A DNA stretch of 64,000 nucleotides from Ferruginibacter yonginensis (GTDB taxonomy: Bacteria; Bacteroidota; Bacteroidia; Chitinophagales; Chitinophagaceae). A program made the translations under genes and the position numbers. The notes below the pieces were generated by a model. It did no database searches and was not told where the DNA came from. It worked only from the letters and a program-made list of their open reading frames with translations. The stretch is taken from contig NZ_JBHSCZ010000001.1 of the NCBI RefSeq assembly GCF_042651465.1, positions 992,001 to 1,056,000 of the forward strand. Reading direction: 5' to 3'. Positions 44,941 through 53,301 of this stretch are shown here, one piece after another. Within the stretch, counting starts at the first letter, position 1. Each line of letters starts with the position of its first letter.

Positions 44941-46980
44941 ATGCGGAAAATAGTATTGTTATTCATTGTTAGTTGTTTGATTTTTTCGAAGCCAATTATG
45001 GCTCAATCGGCATGTTCAGTTTTCGGACAAACACCTCCTACTGCTTTTCCAATTTGTGCTTTACAAATATTTGTTCAAGATTCAGTACCTATTTGTAGTA
45101 CCAATGATTTATTTGTACCAGGCTGTTCAGGTGATGGTGCTAATTATCAAAATAAAAACCCATTTTGGTATAAGTTTAGATGTTACCAAGCAGGTACATT
45201 GGGCTTCACTATTACCCCCAATGATTTAGGTGATGATTACGATTGGCAGTTGTATGATGTTACTGGCCTAAACCCGAATGAAGTTTTTACCAACCAAAGT
45301 ATTGTAGTAGCTGGTAATTGGAGTGGTACGTTTGGTTTAACAGGTGCATCGGCCAATGGCGTAAATGGTATTCAATGTGCTTCTTTTCCTGGAGATAACT
45401 TACCCACTTTTGCAGCAATGCCTAATTTGATTGTAGGGCATGATTATATTTTACTGATAAGCCATTTTAGTGATAGCCAAAGTGGCTATTCATTAGTATT
45501 TTCAGGCGGTACAGCTGTTATTACTGACCCCGTTGACCCACATTTACAATCAGCCCAAGCCCCTTGTGATGGTACTGAAATAAAAATTGCAGTTAATAAA
45601 AAAATGCGTTGTACAAGTCTTGCTGCAAACGGTTCAGACTTTGTTGTTACAGCACCCAATGGCAGTTTAATTGTACCTACTAGTGCCGTATCATTACAAT
45701 GTAATAATGGGTTCGATATGGATTCTATCAGTGTATTTTTAGCCAACCCATTAGCGCCTGGCACCTACACTGTAACAATAAAGAAAGGCACTGATGGCAA
45801 TACGCTCACAACCTTTTGTGATGTAGCTATACCAGAAAATGAGTCGGTAACTTTTACCGTTTTTCCACTTTTTCCTACTGCGTTAGATAGTATTACTACC
45901 CCAAAATGTGCACCTCAAACATTAGAGGTGGTATTTAAAAAGAAAATAAATTGTAATACTGTTGACCCTGCTGGCGGCGACTTTTTTATTACTGGTCCAT
46001 ACCCTGTAACCATCACTGCTGCAAATACCGTTTGCGATGCAAATGGGCAAACTAATAAAATTACCTTGCAACTTTCAGCTCCTATGCAAGTAGGAGGTAC
46101 CTTTTTATTAAACCTACGCACAGGGCCTGATGGTAATACCATTACTGATGAATGTGGTGTACCAACACCTGACCCATCAAGCACTCCTTTTGTAGTGAAA
46201 GATACCGTTAATGCCAATTTCACTTTTAACATTAATTATGGTTGCGATAAAAATGTTGTGAGTTTTAACCATGATGGTGCAAATGCTGTAAACAATTGGT
46301 TATGGACTTTTACGAACCACCCTAACAGTACTTTACAAAACCCTGTGGTAACCTACACCAATTTTGAAAATAAAACCATTACACTTATTGTGAGCAATGG
46401 TGTATGTAAGGATACAAGCACAACCACACTATCTTTTGCCAATTATTTAAAAGCTGCTTTTGAAGTAACGCCATTAATTTGTCCGCAAAAACCGGCCACA
46501 TTCATTAACAATTCTGTTGGACAAATTGTTGAATGGAAATGGATAATGGGTAATGGTAGCATCATCAATGTAAAAGACCCTGCACCACAATTTTATGTAC
46601 CATTAACGTCAAGCGATTATAATGCGCTACCCACTTTAATTATCAAAAATTCATTTGGGTGTTTTGATACCACTAAAAAGAATATTGAAGTGGTGTATAG
46701 TTGCTTTATTGCTGTACCTAGTGCCTTCACCCCTAATGGCGATGGACTCAACGATTTTTTATACCCTCTAAAAGCTTATAGAAGCACCAACTTAGCTTTT
46801 AGCATTTATAACCGTTTTGGACAAAGGGTATTTTTTTCAACCATCTGGCAAAACAAGTGGGATGGTAAATTTAAAGGCTTACCGCAAGACCCAGGCACCT
46901 ATGTTTGGACGTTGGAATACCTTGATTTAGAAACCAACAGAAAAGTATATCAAAAGGGTACCTCTATTTTAATTCGTTAA
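44941..46980 (+). CDS. Secreted PKD-type protein with T9SS type B sorting domain
   Basis: A 679-residue exported protein. Signal peptide (about 1-21), an N-terminal beta domain with several Cys residues (CSVFGQTPPTAFPICALQ), two Ig-like regions (about 200-300 and 315-420), PKD-like domains (about 425-580: VNNWLWTFTNHPNSTLQNP), and a C-terminal type B T9SS domain (PSAFTPNGDGLNDF ... GTYVWTLEY). It is likely surface-bound or released, adhesin-like. No enzymatic motif seen. Divergent from cphA. Confidence 0.85.
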   Translation: MRKIVLLFIVSCLIFSKPIMAQSACSVFGQTPPTAFPICALQIFVQDSVPICSTNDLFVPGCSGDGANYQNKNPFWYKFRCYQAGTLGFTITPNDLGDDYDWQLYDVTGLNPNEVFTNQSIVVAGNWSGTFGLTGASANGVNGIQCASFPGDNLPTFAAMPNLIVGHDYILLISHFSDSQSGYSLVFSGGTAVITDPVDPHLQSAQAPCDGTEIKIAVNKKMRCTSLAANGSDFVVTAPNGSLIVPTSAVSLQCNNGFDMDSISVFLANPLAPGTYTVTIKKGTDGNTLTTFCDVAIPENESVTFTVFPLFPTALDSITTPKCAPQTLEVVFKKKINCNTVDPAGGDFFITGPYPVTITAANTVCDANGQTNKITLQLSAPMQVGGTFLLNLRTGPDGNTITDECGVPTPDPSSTPFVVKDTVNANFTFNINYGCDKNVVSFNHDGANAVNNWLWTFTNHPNSTLQNPVVTYTNFENKTITLIVSNGVCKDTSTTTLSFANYLKAAFEVTPLICPQKPATFINNSVGQIVEWKWIMGNGSIINVKDPAPQFYVPLTSSDYNALPTLIIKNSFGCFDTTKKNIEVVYSCFIAVPSAFTPNGDGLNDFLYPLKAYRSTNLAFSIYNRFGQRVFFSTIWQNKWDGKFKGLPQDPGTYVWTLEYLDLETNRKVYQKGTSILIR

Positions 46981-47063
46981 GCAATATACTGTTGATGGTA
47001 AATGGTAGGCAACATTCGTAAAAGATGTTACATTCGCACATCATTTAACACAATCAAATATAA

Positions 47064-48128
47064 ATGAAACAACACCCTCCTGTTTATTATGGTGAATATT
47101 TAGCATTGGATAAAATTATTGATGCACAACACCCCGTTAGTTTTAAAGAAGGCAATGAACCTGCGCATGATGAAATGCTCTTCATAATTATTCACCAAGC
47201 ATACGAATTATGGTTTAAACAAATTCTATTTGAAATAAATGCAGCTACCCAAACCATGAGTAAAGAGGCCATGGATGACAACTCTGCTGATTTGCAAATG
47301 GTAGTACATCGTTTAAAAAGAGTGACCACTATTTTAAAAGTGTTGGTACAGCAAATTGATATTTTAGAAACCATGACACCCATGGACTTTCTTGATTTTA
47401 GAGATATGCTCCGCCCAGCATCAGGGTTTCAAAGTTGGCAATTCAAAATTATTGAAGCTAAGCTGGGTTTAAAATTTGAACAACGTTATGGCCAAAACTA
47501 TTATACCTCCCAATTAAAGCAAGCCGAAATAGATATTATAAAAGATGCTGAAGCAGGCAATACCGTTTTAGCATTGGTAAATAAATGGTTAGAACGTATG
47601 CCATTTTTTAATGATGATGCATTTTGGAAAAATTACTCATCTGCTGCAGTAAACGATACACCGCATAGCCCCAATAATACACATCCCTTTTGGCGTGACT
47701 ACGAAAATATTTACGCATCAGGACTTGCCGAAGCAGAACAACAAAACTTACAACATTTTAGCAAATTATTTTTTGATGAAGAACGTGATGCTGATAAAAC
47801 GTTGAGTGCTGCAGCTTGTAGATCAGCTTTGTTTATTATGATTTACCGTGGTTACCCTATGCTTGAGTTACCTTTTCAATTACTAGATACTTTATTAGAA
47901 ATTGATAACCAACTGGGCATGTGGCGTTACAGACATATTAATATGGTCCGTCGCATGATTGGCACTCGTATTGGCACGGGTGGCAGTACAGGCGCAGGTT
48001 ATCTACAAGGCGCTATGGATAAGCATTATATTTTTAAAGAAATTTCGCAGCTTAATAGCTTTTTAATTGACAGGCGTAAACTACCGAAACTACCGATTGA
48101 GATTACCAATAAATTAGGTTATTTATAA
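47064..48128 (+). CDS. kynA: Tryptophan 2,3-dioxygenase family protein
   Basis: A 354-residue heme dioxygenase: HDEMLFIIIHQAYELWFKQI (about 35-54, with the active-site His and Phe), RDMLRPASGFQSWQFK and GTGGSTGAGYL near residue 309. TDO opens the indole ring of tryptophan to N-formylkynurenine. Longer than the 280-residue bacterial form but similar to Bacteroidota and animal TDOs. No other kynurenine-pathway gene is in the window. Confidence 0.93.
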   Translation: MKQHPPVYYGEYLALDKIIDAQHPVSFKEGNEPAHDEMLFIIIHQAYELWFKQILFEINAATQTMSKEAMDDNSADLQMVVHRLKRVTTILKVLVQQIDILETMTPMDFLDFRDMLRPASGFQSWQFKIIEAKLGLKFEQRYGQNYYTSQLKQAEIDIIKDAEAGNTVLALVNKWLERMPFFNDDAFWKNYSSAAVNDTPHSPNNTHPFWRDYENIYASGLAEAEQQNLQHFSKLFFDEERDADKTLSAAACRSALFIMIYRGYPMLELPFQLLDTLLEIDNQLGMWRYRHINMVRRMIGTRIGTGGSTGAGYLQGAMDKHYIFKEISQLNSFLIDRRKLPKLPIEITNKLGYL

Positions 48129-48135
48129 ATTGAAT

Positions 48136-48171
48136 AAAAAAGCCATTAGCACGAAAACTGATGGCTTTTTT
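48136..48171. terminator. Bidirectional terminator, kynA / lipoprotein
   Basis: A 14-bp stem AAAAAAGCCATTAG/CTGATGGCTTTTTT with one G-T pair between convergent genes. Confidence 0.88.
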
Positions 48172-48180
48172 GAATCACTA

Positions 48181-48546
48181 TTATTTTGATTTTACTAAAT
48201 ACAATGTTTCTGACTGGCCAGAACGGTTCATATCAAACACCAAACTATCAGCTGTTAATTTGGTTATGAGTACCATAATTTCTTGCGCACCATTAGCTTT
48301 TGTAAACAGTTGATTATGGTCAACTTTATAAGTACCTTTTTGTGTAGTACCATCATAAACAAATTGATAGTTACCGGCTGTATCAAAATTAAAGAAAGTA
48401 GCTGCTGCATTGTTAGTTGATGCGGTGCCGTTGACCAACCATTGTGTGCCTTGCCATTTACCCACAATTAATCTATTGTTTGTTGTATCAACACATGAAG
48501 TAATTGAAAGTAAGCACAAGATGAAAAGGATGCTTATATTTTTCAT
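48181..48546 (-). CDS. Small lipoprotein, lipocalin-like
   Basis: A 121-residue lipoprotein with lipobox SITSC (Cys about residue 18). The mature part (LIVGKWQGTQWLVNG ... GNYQFVYDGTTQKGTYKV) is typical of small lipocalin-like beta domains; function unknown. The frame opens at a TTG 12 codons upstream that overlaps the previous gene, so the ATG at 48546 is chosen. It follows the TPR gene by 20 nt, probably as one operon. Confidence 0.75.
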   Translation of the reverse strand: MKNISILFILCLLSITSCVDTTNNRLIVGKWQGTQWLVNGTASTNNAAATFFNFDTAGNYQFVYDGTTQKGTYKVDHNQLFTKANGAQEIMVLITKLTADSLVFDMNRSGQSETLYLVKSK

Positions 48547-48566
48547 TTTAATATTTTTTAACGTGA

Positions 48567-49613
48567 CTATTTTTGAGGCCAATTATAACTTTTAAGCCAT
48601 TGATAAAAAGCCGCTACCTTACTGGTATTCACTTTTAACCAACCAGCATTTCGTTCGTCATTAGCGATAGTATACACTATATGACTTAATACATTCGTAT
48701 AATTATTTTCTTTTAGTTGTTTAAAAAATGGCACATAGCGGTCTTTGAAAAAACCTTTGCCTCTTTCATCTAAACCACTAATTAGCAGTTGTAATTTTAA
48801 GTCGAATTTATCAACAACTGTTTTTGCAATATTGCCTACGGCTGTATCTTTTTCAATGGCGCTACTCATGGCAAACAATAACTCTTGACTTGAAAAATCA
48901 TCGAGTTTATTTTTACCTTTCTTTTTTGACAGTAACGATGAGTTGATGTAGATGGTAACCGCATTATCACCTGTACGTTTTACGTTGCCATACATTAATT
49001 GTTGGAGTGTTGCAAAAGTAGTTTTTGAACGTTCTGTTTGCGGCTCCAATGTTAAAAACATAATAGCAGCTAACATGGCAGCAATATGATTATCGTTTTT
49101 ACGAAGCTCTGTAATTCTAAAATAACTCGATGCATGTAATGGGTTATCTATAAGTGCATTTTGAAAATCTTCATAAGCATCATCTAACTCATCTAATGCT
49201 AAATGGGTAATACCTTTATTATATTGTAATAGAAAATAATTTGGAAATTTTTTTAACCCTTTTTGATAGGTTTTTAATGCAGCTTTGTGATTACCTTGAT
49301 CATCTTGTGCATTACCAATTTGAACATACACAGCATTTAAACTAGGGTTAGTTGGGAATTGCTCAATAATTTTTTCAGACAATACAATACAATCATCTAA
49401 CTTATTAGAGGCGTACAAAGAGTAACTTTTTTCATAGTAAGCATCAAAATAATTTTTATCGAGTTCAATGGCAGCATCATACTTTTGAATTGCTAATTCA
49501 TACTTTCCATTATCATGTAGCTTAATACCTTCAGTAACAAGACTTTTAGGTGTTTGGGCAAATGATAGTGTATTGAAAATGATACTAAAAAAGAGGAGGC
49601 ATGTTGTTTTCAT
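48567..49613 (-). CDS. Exported tetratricopeptide repeat protein
   Basis: A 348-residue protein with a signal peptide (MKTTCLLFFSIIFNTLSFAQ) and at least four TPR units between about residues 25 and 165 (KYELAIQKYDAAIELDKNYFDAYYEKSYSLY; LLQYNKGITHLALDELDDAYEDFQNALIDN). The C-terminal half is not recognised. TPRs mediate protein contacts; no enzymatic motif seen. Its own leader has a GGAGG run about 10 nt inside the ORF, not before the ATG. Confidence 0.8.
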   Translation of the reverse strand: MKTTCLLFFSIIFNTLSFAQTPKSLVTEGIKLHDNGKYELAIQKYDAAIELDKNYFDAYYEKSYSLYASNKLDDCIVLSEKIIEQFPTNPSLNAVYVQIGNAQDDQGNHKAALKTYQKGLKKFPNYFLLQYNKGITHLALDELDDAYEDFQNALIDNPLHASSYFRITELRKNDNHIAAMLAAIMFLTLEPQTERSKTTFATLQQLMYGNVKRTGDNAVTIYINSSLLSKKKGKNKLDDFSSQELLFAMSSAIEKDTAVGNIAKTVVDKFDLKLQLLISGLDERGKGFFKDRYVPFFKQLKENNYTNVLSHIVYTIANDERNAGWLKVNTSKVAAFYQWLKSYNWPQK

Positions 49614-49660
49614 AAAGCTGATTTACTCCATCAATTTAAATGAAAATATGCAAAATGCAA

Positions 49661-49684
49661 AACGCCTCGTTTTTACGAGGCGTT
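49661..49684 (-). terminator. Terminator after the cysteine desulfurase gene
   Basis: Perfect 10-bp stem AACGCCTCGT/ACGAGGCGTT with a TTTT loop, 17 nt past the stop. Confidence 0.8.
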
Positions 49685-49701
49685 CTTTTATAATTTTTAG
49701 A

Positions 49702-50829
49702 TTAAACCAACGCTTTTAATTTTTCAATTACAGCATCTACTTCAGCTTTTGTATTATGTTTACAAAAACTAAAGCGTACTGTTATTTGATTGGGGTTGTT
49801 ATTAATTGCCCTTATTACATGGCTACCTTGCTCAGCACCGCTAGTGCAGGCACTTCCACCACTTGCACAAATATTATTGATATCGAGGTTAAACAAAATC
49901 ATTTCTGATTTTTCTGTTTTAGGAAAGCTAGCGCTCAAAACAGTATATAAACTATTGCCCAAAACATCGCCATTAAAGCCTACACCCGGTATGTGTTTTT
50001 TTAGTTGCTCATGCATGTAATATTTTATTGTACCTACATAAGCTGCATCAGTTTCCATTGTTGCAGTAGCTAATTCAAGTGCTTTTGCAAAACCTACAAT
50101 ACCGTAAATATTTTCAGTGCCTGCTCTCATGTTACGCTCTTGTGAGCCCCCATGTACAAAGGGTTTTATGCGAACATTTTCATTAATATAAATAATACCA
50201 ACCCCTTTAGGACCATGAAATTTATGTGCAGCACCTGTAATAAAATGCACAAGTGTGTTACGTAAATCAATTGCAAAATGCCCTACAGTTTGTACGGTAT
50301 CGCTATGAAAAATAGCGTTGTACAATTTACACAATTCGCCCACTGCATTAATATCAAGTATATTACCTATTTCGTTATTAGCATGCATTAAACTCACCAA
50401 AGTTTTTTCAGTAGAGGCTGCTAATAATTTTTCAAGATCTTCTATATCAATATGCCCATCGGGTAACACTTTTACATAACTCACTGCAATATCATGCACA
50501 TGGTGCATATGCTCCACCGTATGTGATACTGCATGGTGTTCAATAGGTGATGTAATGATGTGCTTACAACCTAAATCTCTCACAGCTGCTTGTATAGCCA
50601 TGTTACTACTTTCAGTACCACCGCTGGTAAAAAATATTTCAGCTGGGTTGGCATTTAAAATTTTTGCGACTGATTTACGAGCTTGTTCAACCGCCATACG
50701 GGTTTCTCTACCATAAGAGTAAATAGATGAGGGGTTACCAAATTTGTTGGTTAAAAATGGAAGCATTGCATCTAACACAGCAGGGTCAAGTGCAGTAGTG
50801 GCAGCGTTATCAAAATAAATTCTTTCCAT
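49702..50829 (-). CDS. Cysteine desulfurase, NifS/IscS-like
   Basis: A 375-residue fold-type I PLP enzyme. IYFDNAATT start, TSGGTESSNMAIQ, Schiff-base Lys in GAAHKFHGPKGVG (about 204), and catalytic Cys in ASGGSACTSGAEQGSHVI (about 325), group I loop type. It removes sulfur from cysteine as a bound persulfide for Fe-S clusters or thio-modified tRNA. No iscU or sufU gene is adjacent. The ATG at 50829 gives the family start; an in-frame ATG 9 codons upstream is too long. Confidence 0.9.
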   Translation of the reverse strand: MERIYFDNAATTALDPAVLDAMLPFLTNKFGNPSSIYSYGRETRMAVEQARKSVAKILNANPAEIFFTSGGTESSNMAIQAAVRDLGCKHIITSPIEHHAVSHTVEHMHHVHDIAVSYVKVLPDGHIDIEDLEKLLAASTEKTLVSLMHANNEIGNILDINAVGELCKLYNAIFHSDTVQTVGHFAIDLRNTLVHFITGAAHKFHGPKGVGIIYINENVRIKPFVHGGSQERNMRAGTENIYGIVGFAKALELATATMETDAAYVGTIKYYMHEQLKKHIPGVGFNGDVLGNSLYTVLSASFPKTEKSEMILFNLDINNICASGGSACTSGAEQGSHVIRAINNNPNQITVRFSFCKHNTKAEVDAVIEKLKALV

Positions 50830-50862
50830 GAACAAAAATTTTAAGCAGCTTATCATTAATTA

Positions 50863-52257
50863 TTAAGCTTGCATCGCTTCTTTAATATCAGTCATTAAAC
50901 GTTTCGCAATATTATCAGCTGTTGATGCTAAGTTGCTTTCAGCATAAATTCTGATAATTGGTTCTGTATTACTCGTACGTAAATGTACCCAATCTGTATC
51001 AAATTCTATTTTCAACCCATCATCCGTATTTATTGGTTGGTTTTTATATTTCGTTTTTATTTTTTCGAAAATAGCTTTTACGTCAACCCCACCATCAAGC
51101 GTAATTTTATTTTTACTCATAAAGTAATCTGGGTAAGTATTGCGTAATTGGCGAATACTTTTTTTAGACAATGCTAAATGCGTTAAAAATAAAGCAATAC
51201 CCACCAACGCATCTCTACCATAATGTAAATCTGGAACAATAATACCACCGTTACCTTCGCCACCAATAACTGCTTCAACTGTTTTCATTTTGTTCACCAC
51301 ATTCACTTCGCCAACAGCACTTGCATAATAGGCACCGCCATGTTTTTCAGTAACATCTTTCAATGCTCTGGTTGATGACATATTACTAACGCTATTGCCT
51401 TTTTTGATACTTAGCATATAATCGGCCACCGCTACCAAAGTATACTCTTCACCAAACATACTACCATCTTCACATACAAAACAAAGTCTATCAACATCAG
51501 GGTCAACCGCTATACCTAATGATGCATGTTGCTTTACAACCTCTCTGCTTAAATCAGTTAAGTTTTCTGGCAATGGCTCAGGGTTATGTGCAAAATCGCC
51601 TGTAATTTCTTTATGTAAAACAGTGTAGTTTTTAACACCTAATGCATCCAGTAACGCTGGCACAGCAATGGCACCTGTACTGTTTACCACATCAACCACA
51701 ATTTTAAATGCTGCTGTTGCAATAGCTTCCACTTGCACCATTGGGTGTGCTACAATCTGATTAATGTGATTTTGTAAGGTTTGTGTATTATTGGTTACAC
51801 TACCTAATTGATCAACTGTTACAAAACTAAAATCGTCGTTGGCAGCAATTTGCAAAATAGTTTCACCTTCGCTACCGCTAATAAATTCTCCTTTGTTATT
51901 TAATAATTTTAGAGCGTTCCATTCTTTTGGGTTATGGCTAGCGGTTAAAATAATACCCCCATCTGCATTTAAATTTACAACTGCCATTTCAACGGTAGGG
52001 GTAGTACTATAATCAGTATTAATAACATTGATACCTAAGCCACTTAAGGTAGCTACTACAATTTGTTGTACCATTTCGCCACTAATTCTACCATCTCTAC
52101 CAATTACAACCGTTGGTTTTTGTTTACTGTTTGCTTGTGTTTTGAGCCACGAACCATAAGCTGCTGCAAATTTTACCACATCGAGTGGCGTAAGGTTGTC
52201 GTTGGGTTTGCCTCCAATAGTGCCACGAATACCCGATATACTTTTTATTAATGCCAT
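50863..52257 (-). CDS. glmM: Phosphohexomutase, probable phosphoglucosamine mutase
   Basis: A 464-residue alpha-D-phosphohexomutase: active Ser in TASHNPKEWNALK (about 104), Mg loop DPDVDRLCF (about 255), sugar loop GEGNGG and phosphate loop RTSNTEPIIRIY. Bacteroidota GlmM orthologs have this length and the SGTIGG-like start (KSISGIRGTIGGKP). It converts GlcN-6-P to GlcN-1-P for peptidoglycan and LPS; phosphomannomutase activity is not excluded. It lies 33 nt upstream of the cysteine desulfurase start. Confidence 0.85.
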   Translation of the reverse strand: MALIKSISGIRGTIGGKPNDNLTPLDVVKFAAAYGSWLKTQANSKQKPTVVIGRDGRISGEMVQQIVVATLSGLGINVINTDYSTTPTVEMAVVNLNADGGIILTASHNPKEWNALKLLNNKGEFISGSEGETILQIAANDDFSFVTVDQLGSVTNNTQTLQNHINQIVAHPMVQVEAIATAAFKIVVDVVNSTGAIAVPALLDALGVKNYTVLHKEITGDFAHNPEPLPENLTDLSREVVKQHASLGIAVDPDVDRLCFVCEDGSMFGEEYTLVAVADYMLSIKKGNSVSNMSSTRALKDVTEKHGGAYYASAVGEVNVVNKMKTVEAVIGGEGNGGIIVPDLHYGRDALVGIALFLTHLALSKKSIRQLRNTYPDYFMSKNKITLDGGVDVKAIFEKIKTKYKNQPINTDDGLKIEFDTDWVHLRTSNTEPIIRIYAESNLASTADNIAKRLMTDIKEAMQA

Positions 52258-52560
52258 GTATGTATTTTAAAGGTGTGCAAAGGTAACAAATTGTTAAGTA
52301 GTGCATAATAGCAAACAACATAATATTATTAAAAAATACCTAACATTTTTATAGCTATTGCAAACAAAATGTTGCGTAAAGTATAAAAATTTCAACTATA
52401 CGCCCGATTGCAGCAAGTACCCCACAGTGTAGTGAGGAACGAACGAAACGAGGCGTACTGCGTAAAGCGGGACAACTGTTGCCAAATGCACCACTGCTGT
52501 CGTTCAAATAAGCATTGATTTTAACCCAATGTTATTTTTGAATATTGTAAATTTGCCGCT
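52258..52560. other. 303-bp divergent intergenic region
   Basis: Holds the glmM -7 element (TACCTTTG, minus strand, 52278-52285, 20 nt before the ATG), the GC-rich hairpin element copy B (52403-52483), and TAAATTTG at 52548-52555, only 5 nt before the divergent methyltransferase ATG. No ORF seen. Confidence 0.6.
52403..52483 (+). repeat. GC-rich intergenic hairpin element, copy B
   Basis: A GC-rich island flanked by AT-rich DNA. CCCG...CGGG and GTACCCC...GGCGTAC are nested pairing arms around a variable centre. Reverse-complemented, it aligns with the copies at 29.2 and 63.8 kb (CAACAG, GTACGCCTC, GTGGGGTAC, GCTGC.A). Confidence 0.65.
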
Positions 52561-53298
52561 ATGCATGATACATGGTTTAAAGATTGGTTTAACTCACCTT
52601 ATTACCACCGTTTATACGCTCATAGAGATGAAAAAGAAGCGGCTGATTTTATTGATTTATTGATACAACATTTAGCTCCAGCTACTGGTGCTACCATGTT
52701 AGATGTTGCTTGTGGAAAAGGAAGACACTCCATGCAATTGGCAGCCGCTGGGTTTGATGTTACCGGTATTGATTTAAGCCGTGAAAGTATTGCCGATGCA
52801 ACACAACATGCACATGAACATTTGCATTTTTTAGAACATGATATGCGTTTGCCTTTTTGGGTAAATTATTTTGATGTAGCGTTTAACTTTTTTACAAGCT
52901 TTGGTTATTTTAATACTCAAAGAGAACACGACAATGCTATAAGAACTATTGCCACAGCTGTAAAGTATAAAGGTATTTTTGTAATGGATTACCTTAATAT
53001 TACATTTGCTGATACCCACGAAATAATTGAAGCAACACAGCAAATTGAAAGCACCACTTACCACGTTACAAAATGGACAGACAACACACATTTTTACAAA
53101 AAAATTGTAGTGGAAGATGCTGCATTACCGCAACCAATACAGTACACTGAAAAAGTATCGAAGTTTAGTGTACATGATTTTAAACAAATGTTTGCTAAAC
53201 AAGGGTTAACTATTAAAGAAGTGTATGGCGATTATCAATTTAAAGCATTTGATGAAGCTACCTCACCCAGGTTGATTATGATAGCTCAAAAAATGTAA
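52561..53298 (+). CDS. Class I SAM-dependent methyltransferase
   Basis: A 245-residue cytosolic methyltransferase. MLDVACGKGRHSMQLA (motif I, about residue 45), VTGIDLSRESI (motif II) and FNFFTSFGYF (post-I region). Members with this layout act on small molecules, often in sugar or lipid modification; the substrate is unknown. It ends 3 nt from the convergent LtaS-like gene with no terminator between. Confidence 0.82.
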   Translation: MHDTWFKDWFNSPYYHRLYAHRDEKEAADFIDLLIQHLAPATGATMLDVACGKGRHSMQLAAAGFDVTGIDLSRESIADATQHAHEHLHFLEHDMRLPFWVNYFDVAFNFFTSFGYFNTQREHDNAIRTIATAVKYKGIFVMDYLNITFADTHEIIEATQQIESTTYHVTKWTDNTHFYKKIVVEDAALPQPIQYTEKVSKFSVHDFKQMFAKQGLTIKEVYGDYQFKAFDEATSPRLIMIAQKM

Positions 53299-53301
53299 TC
53301 A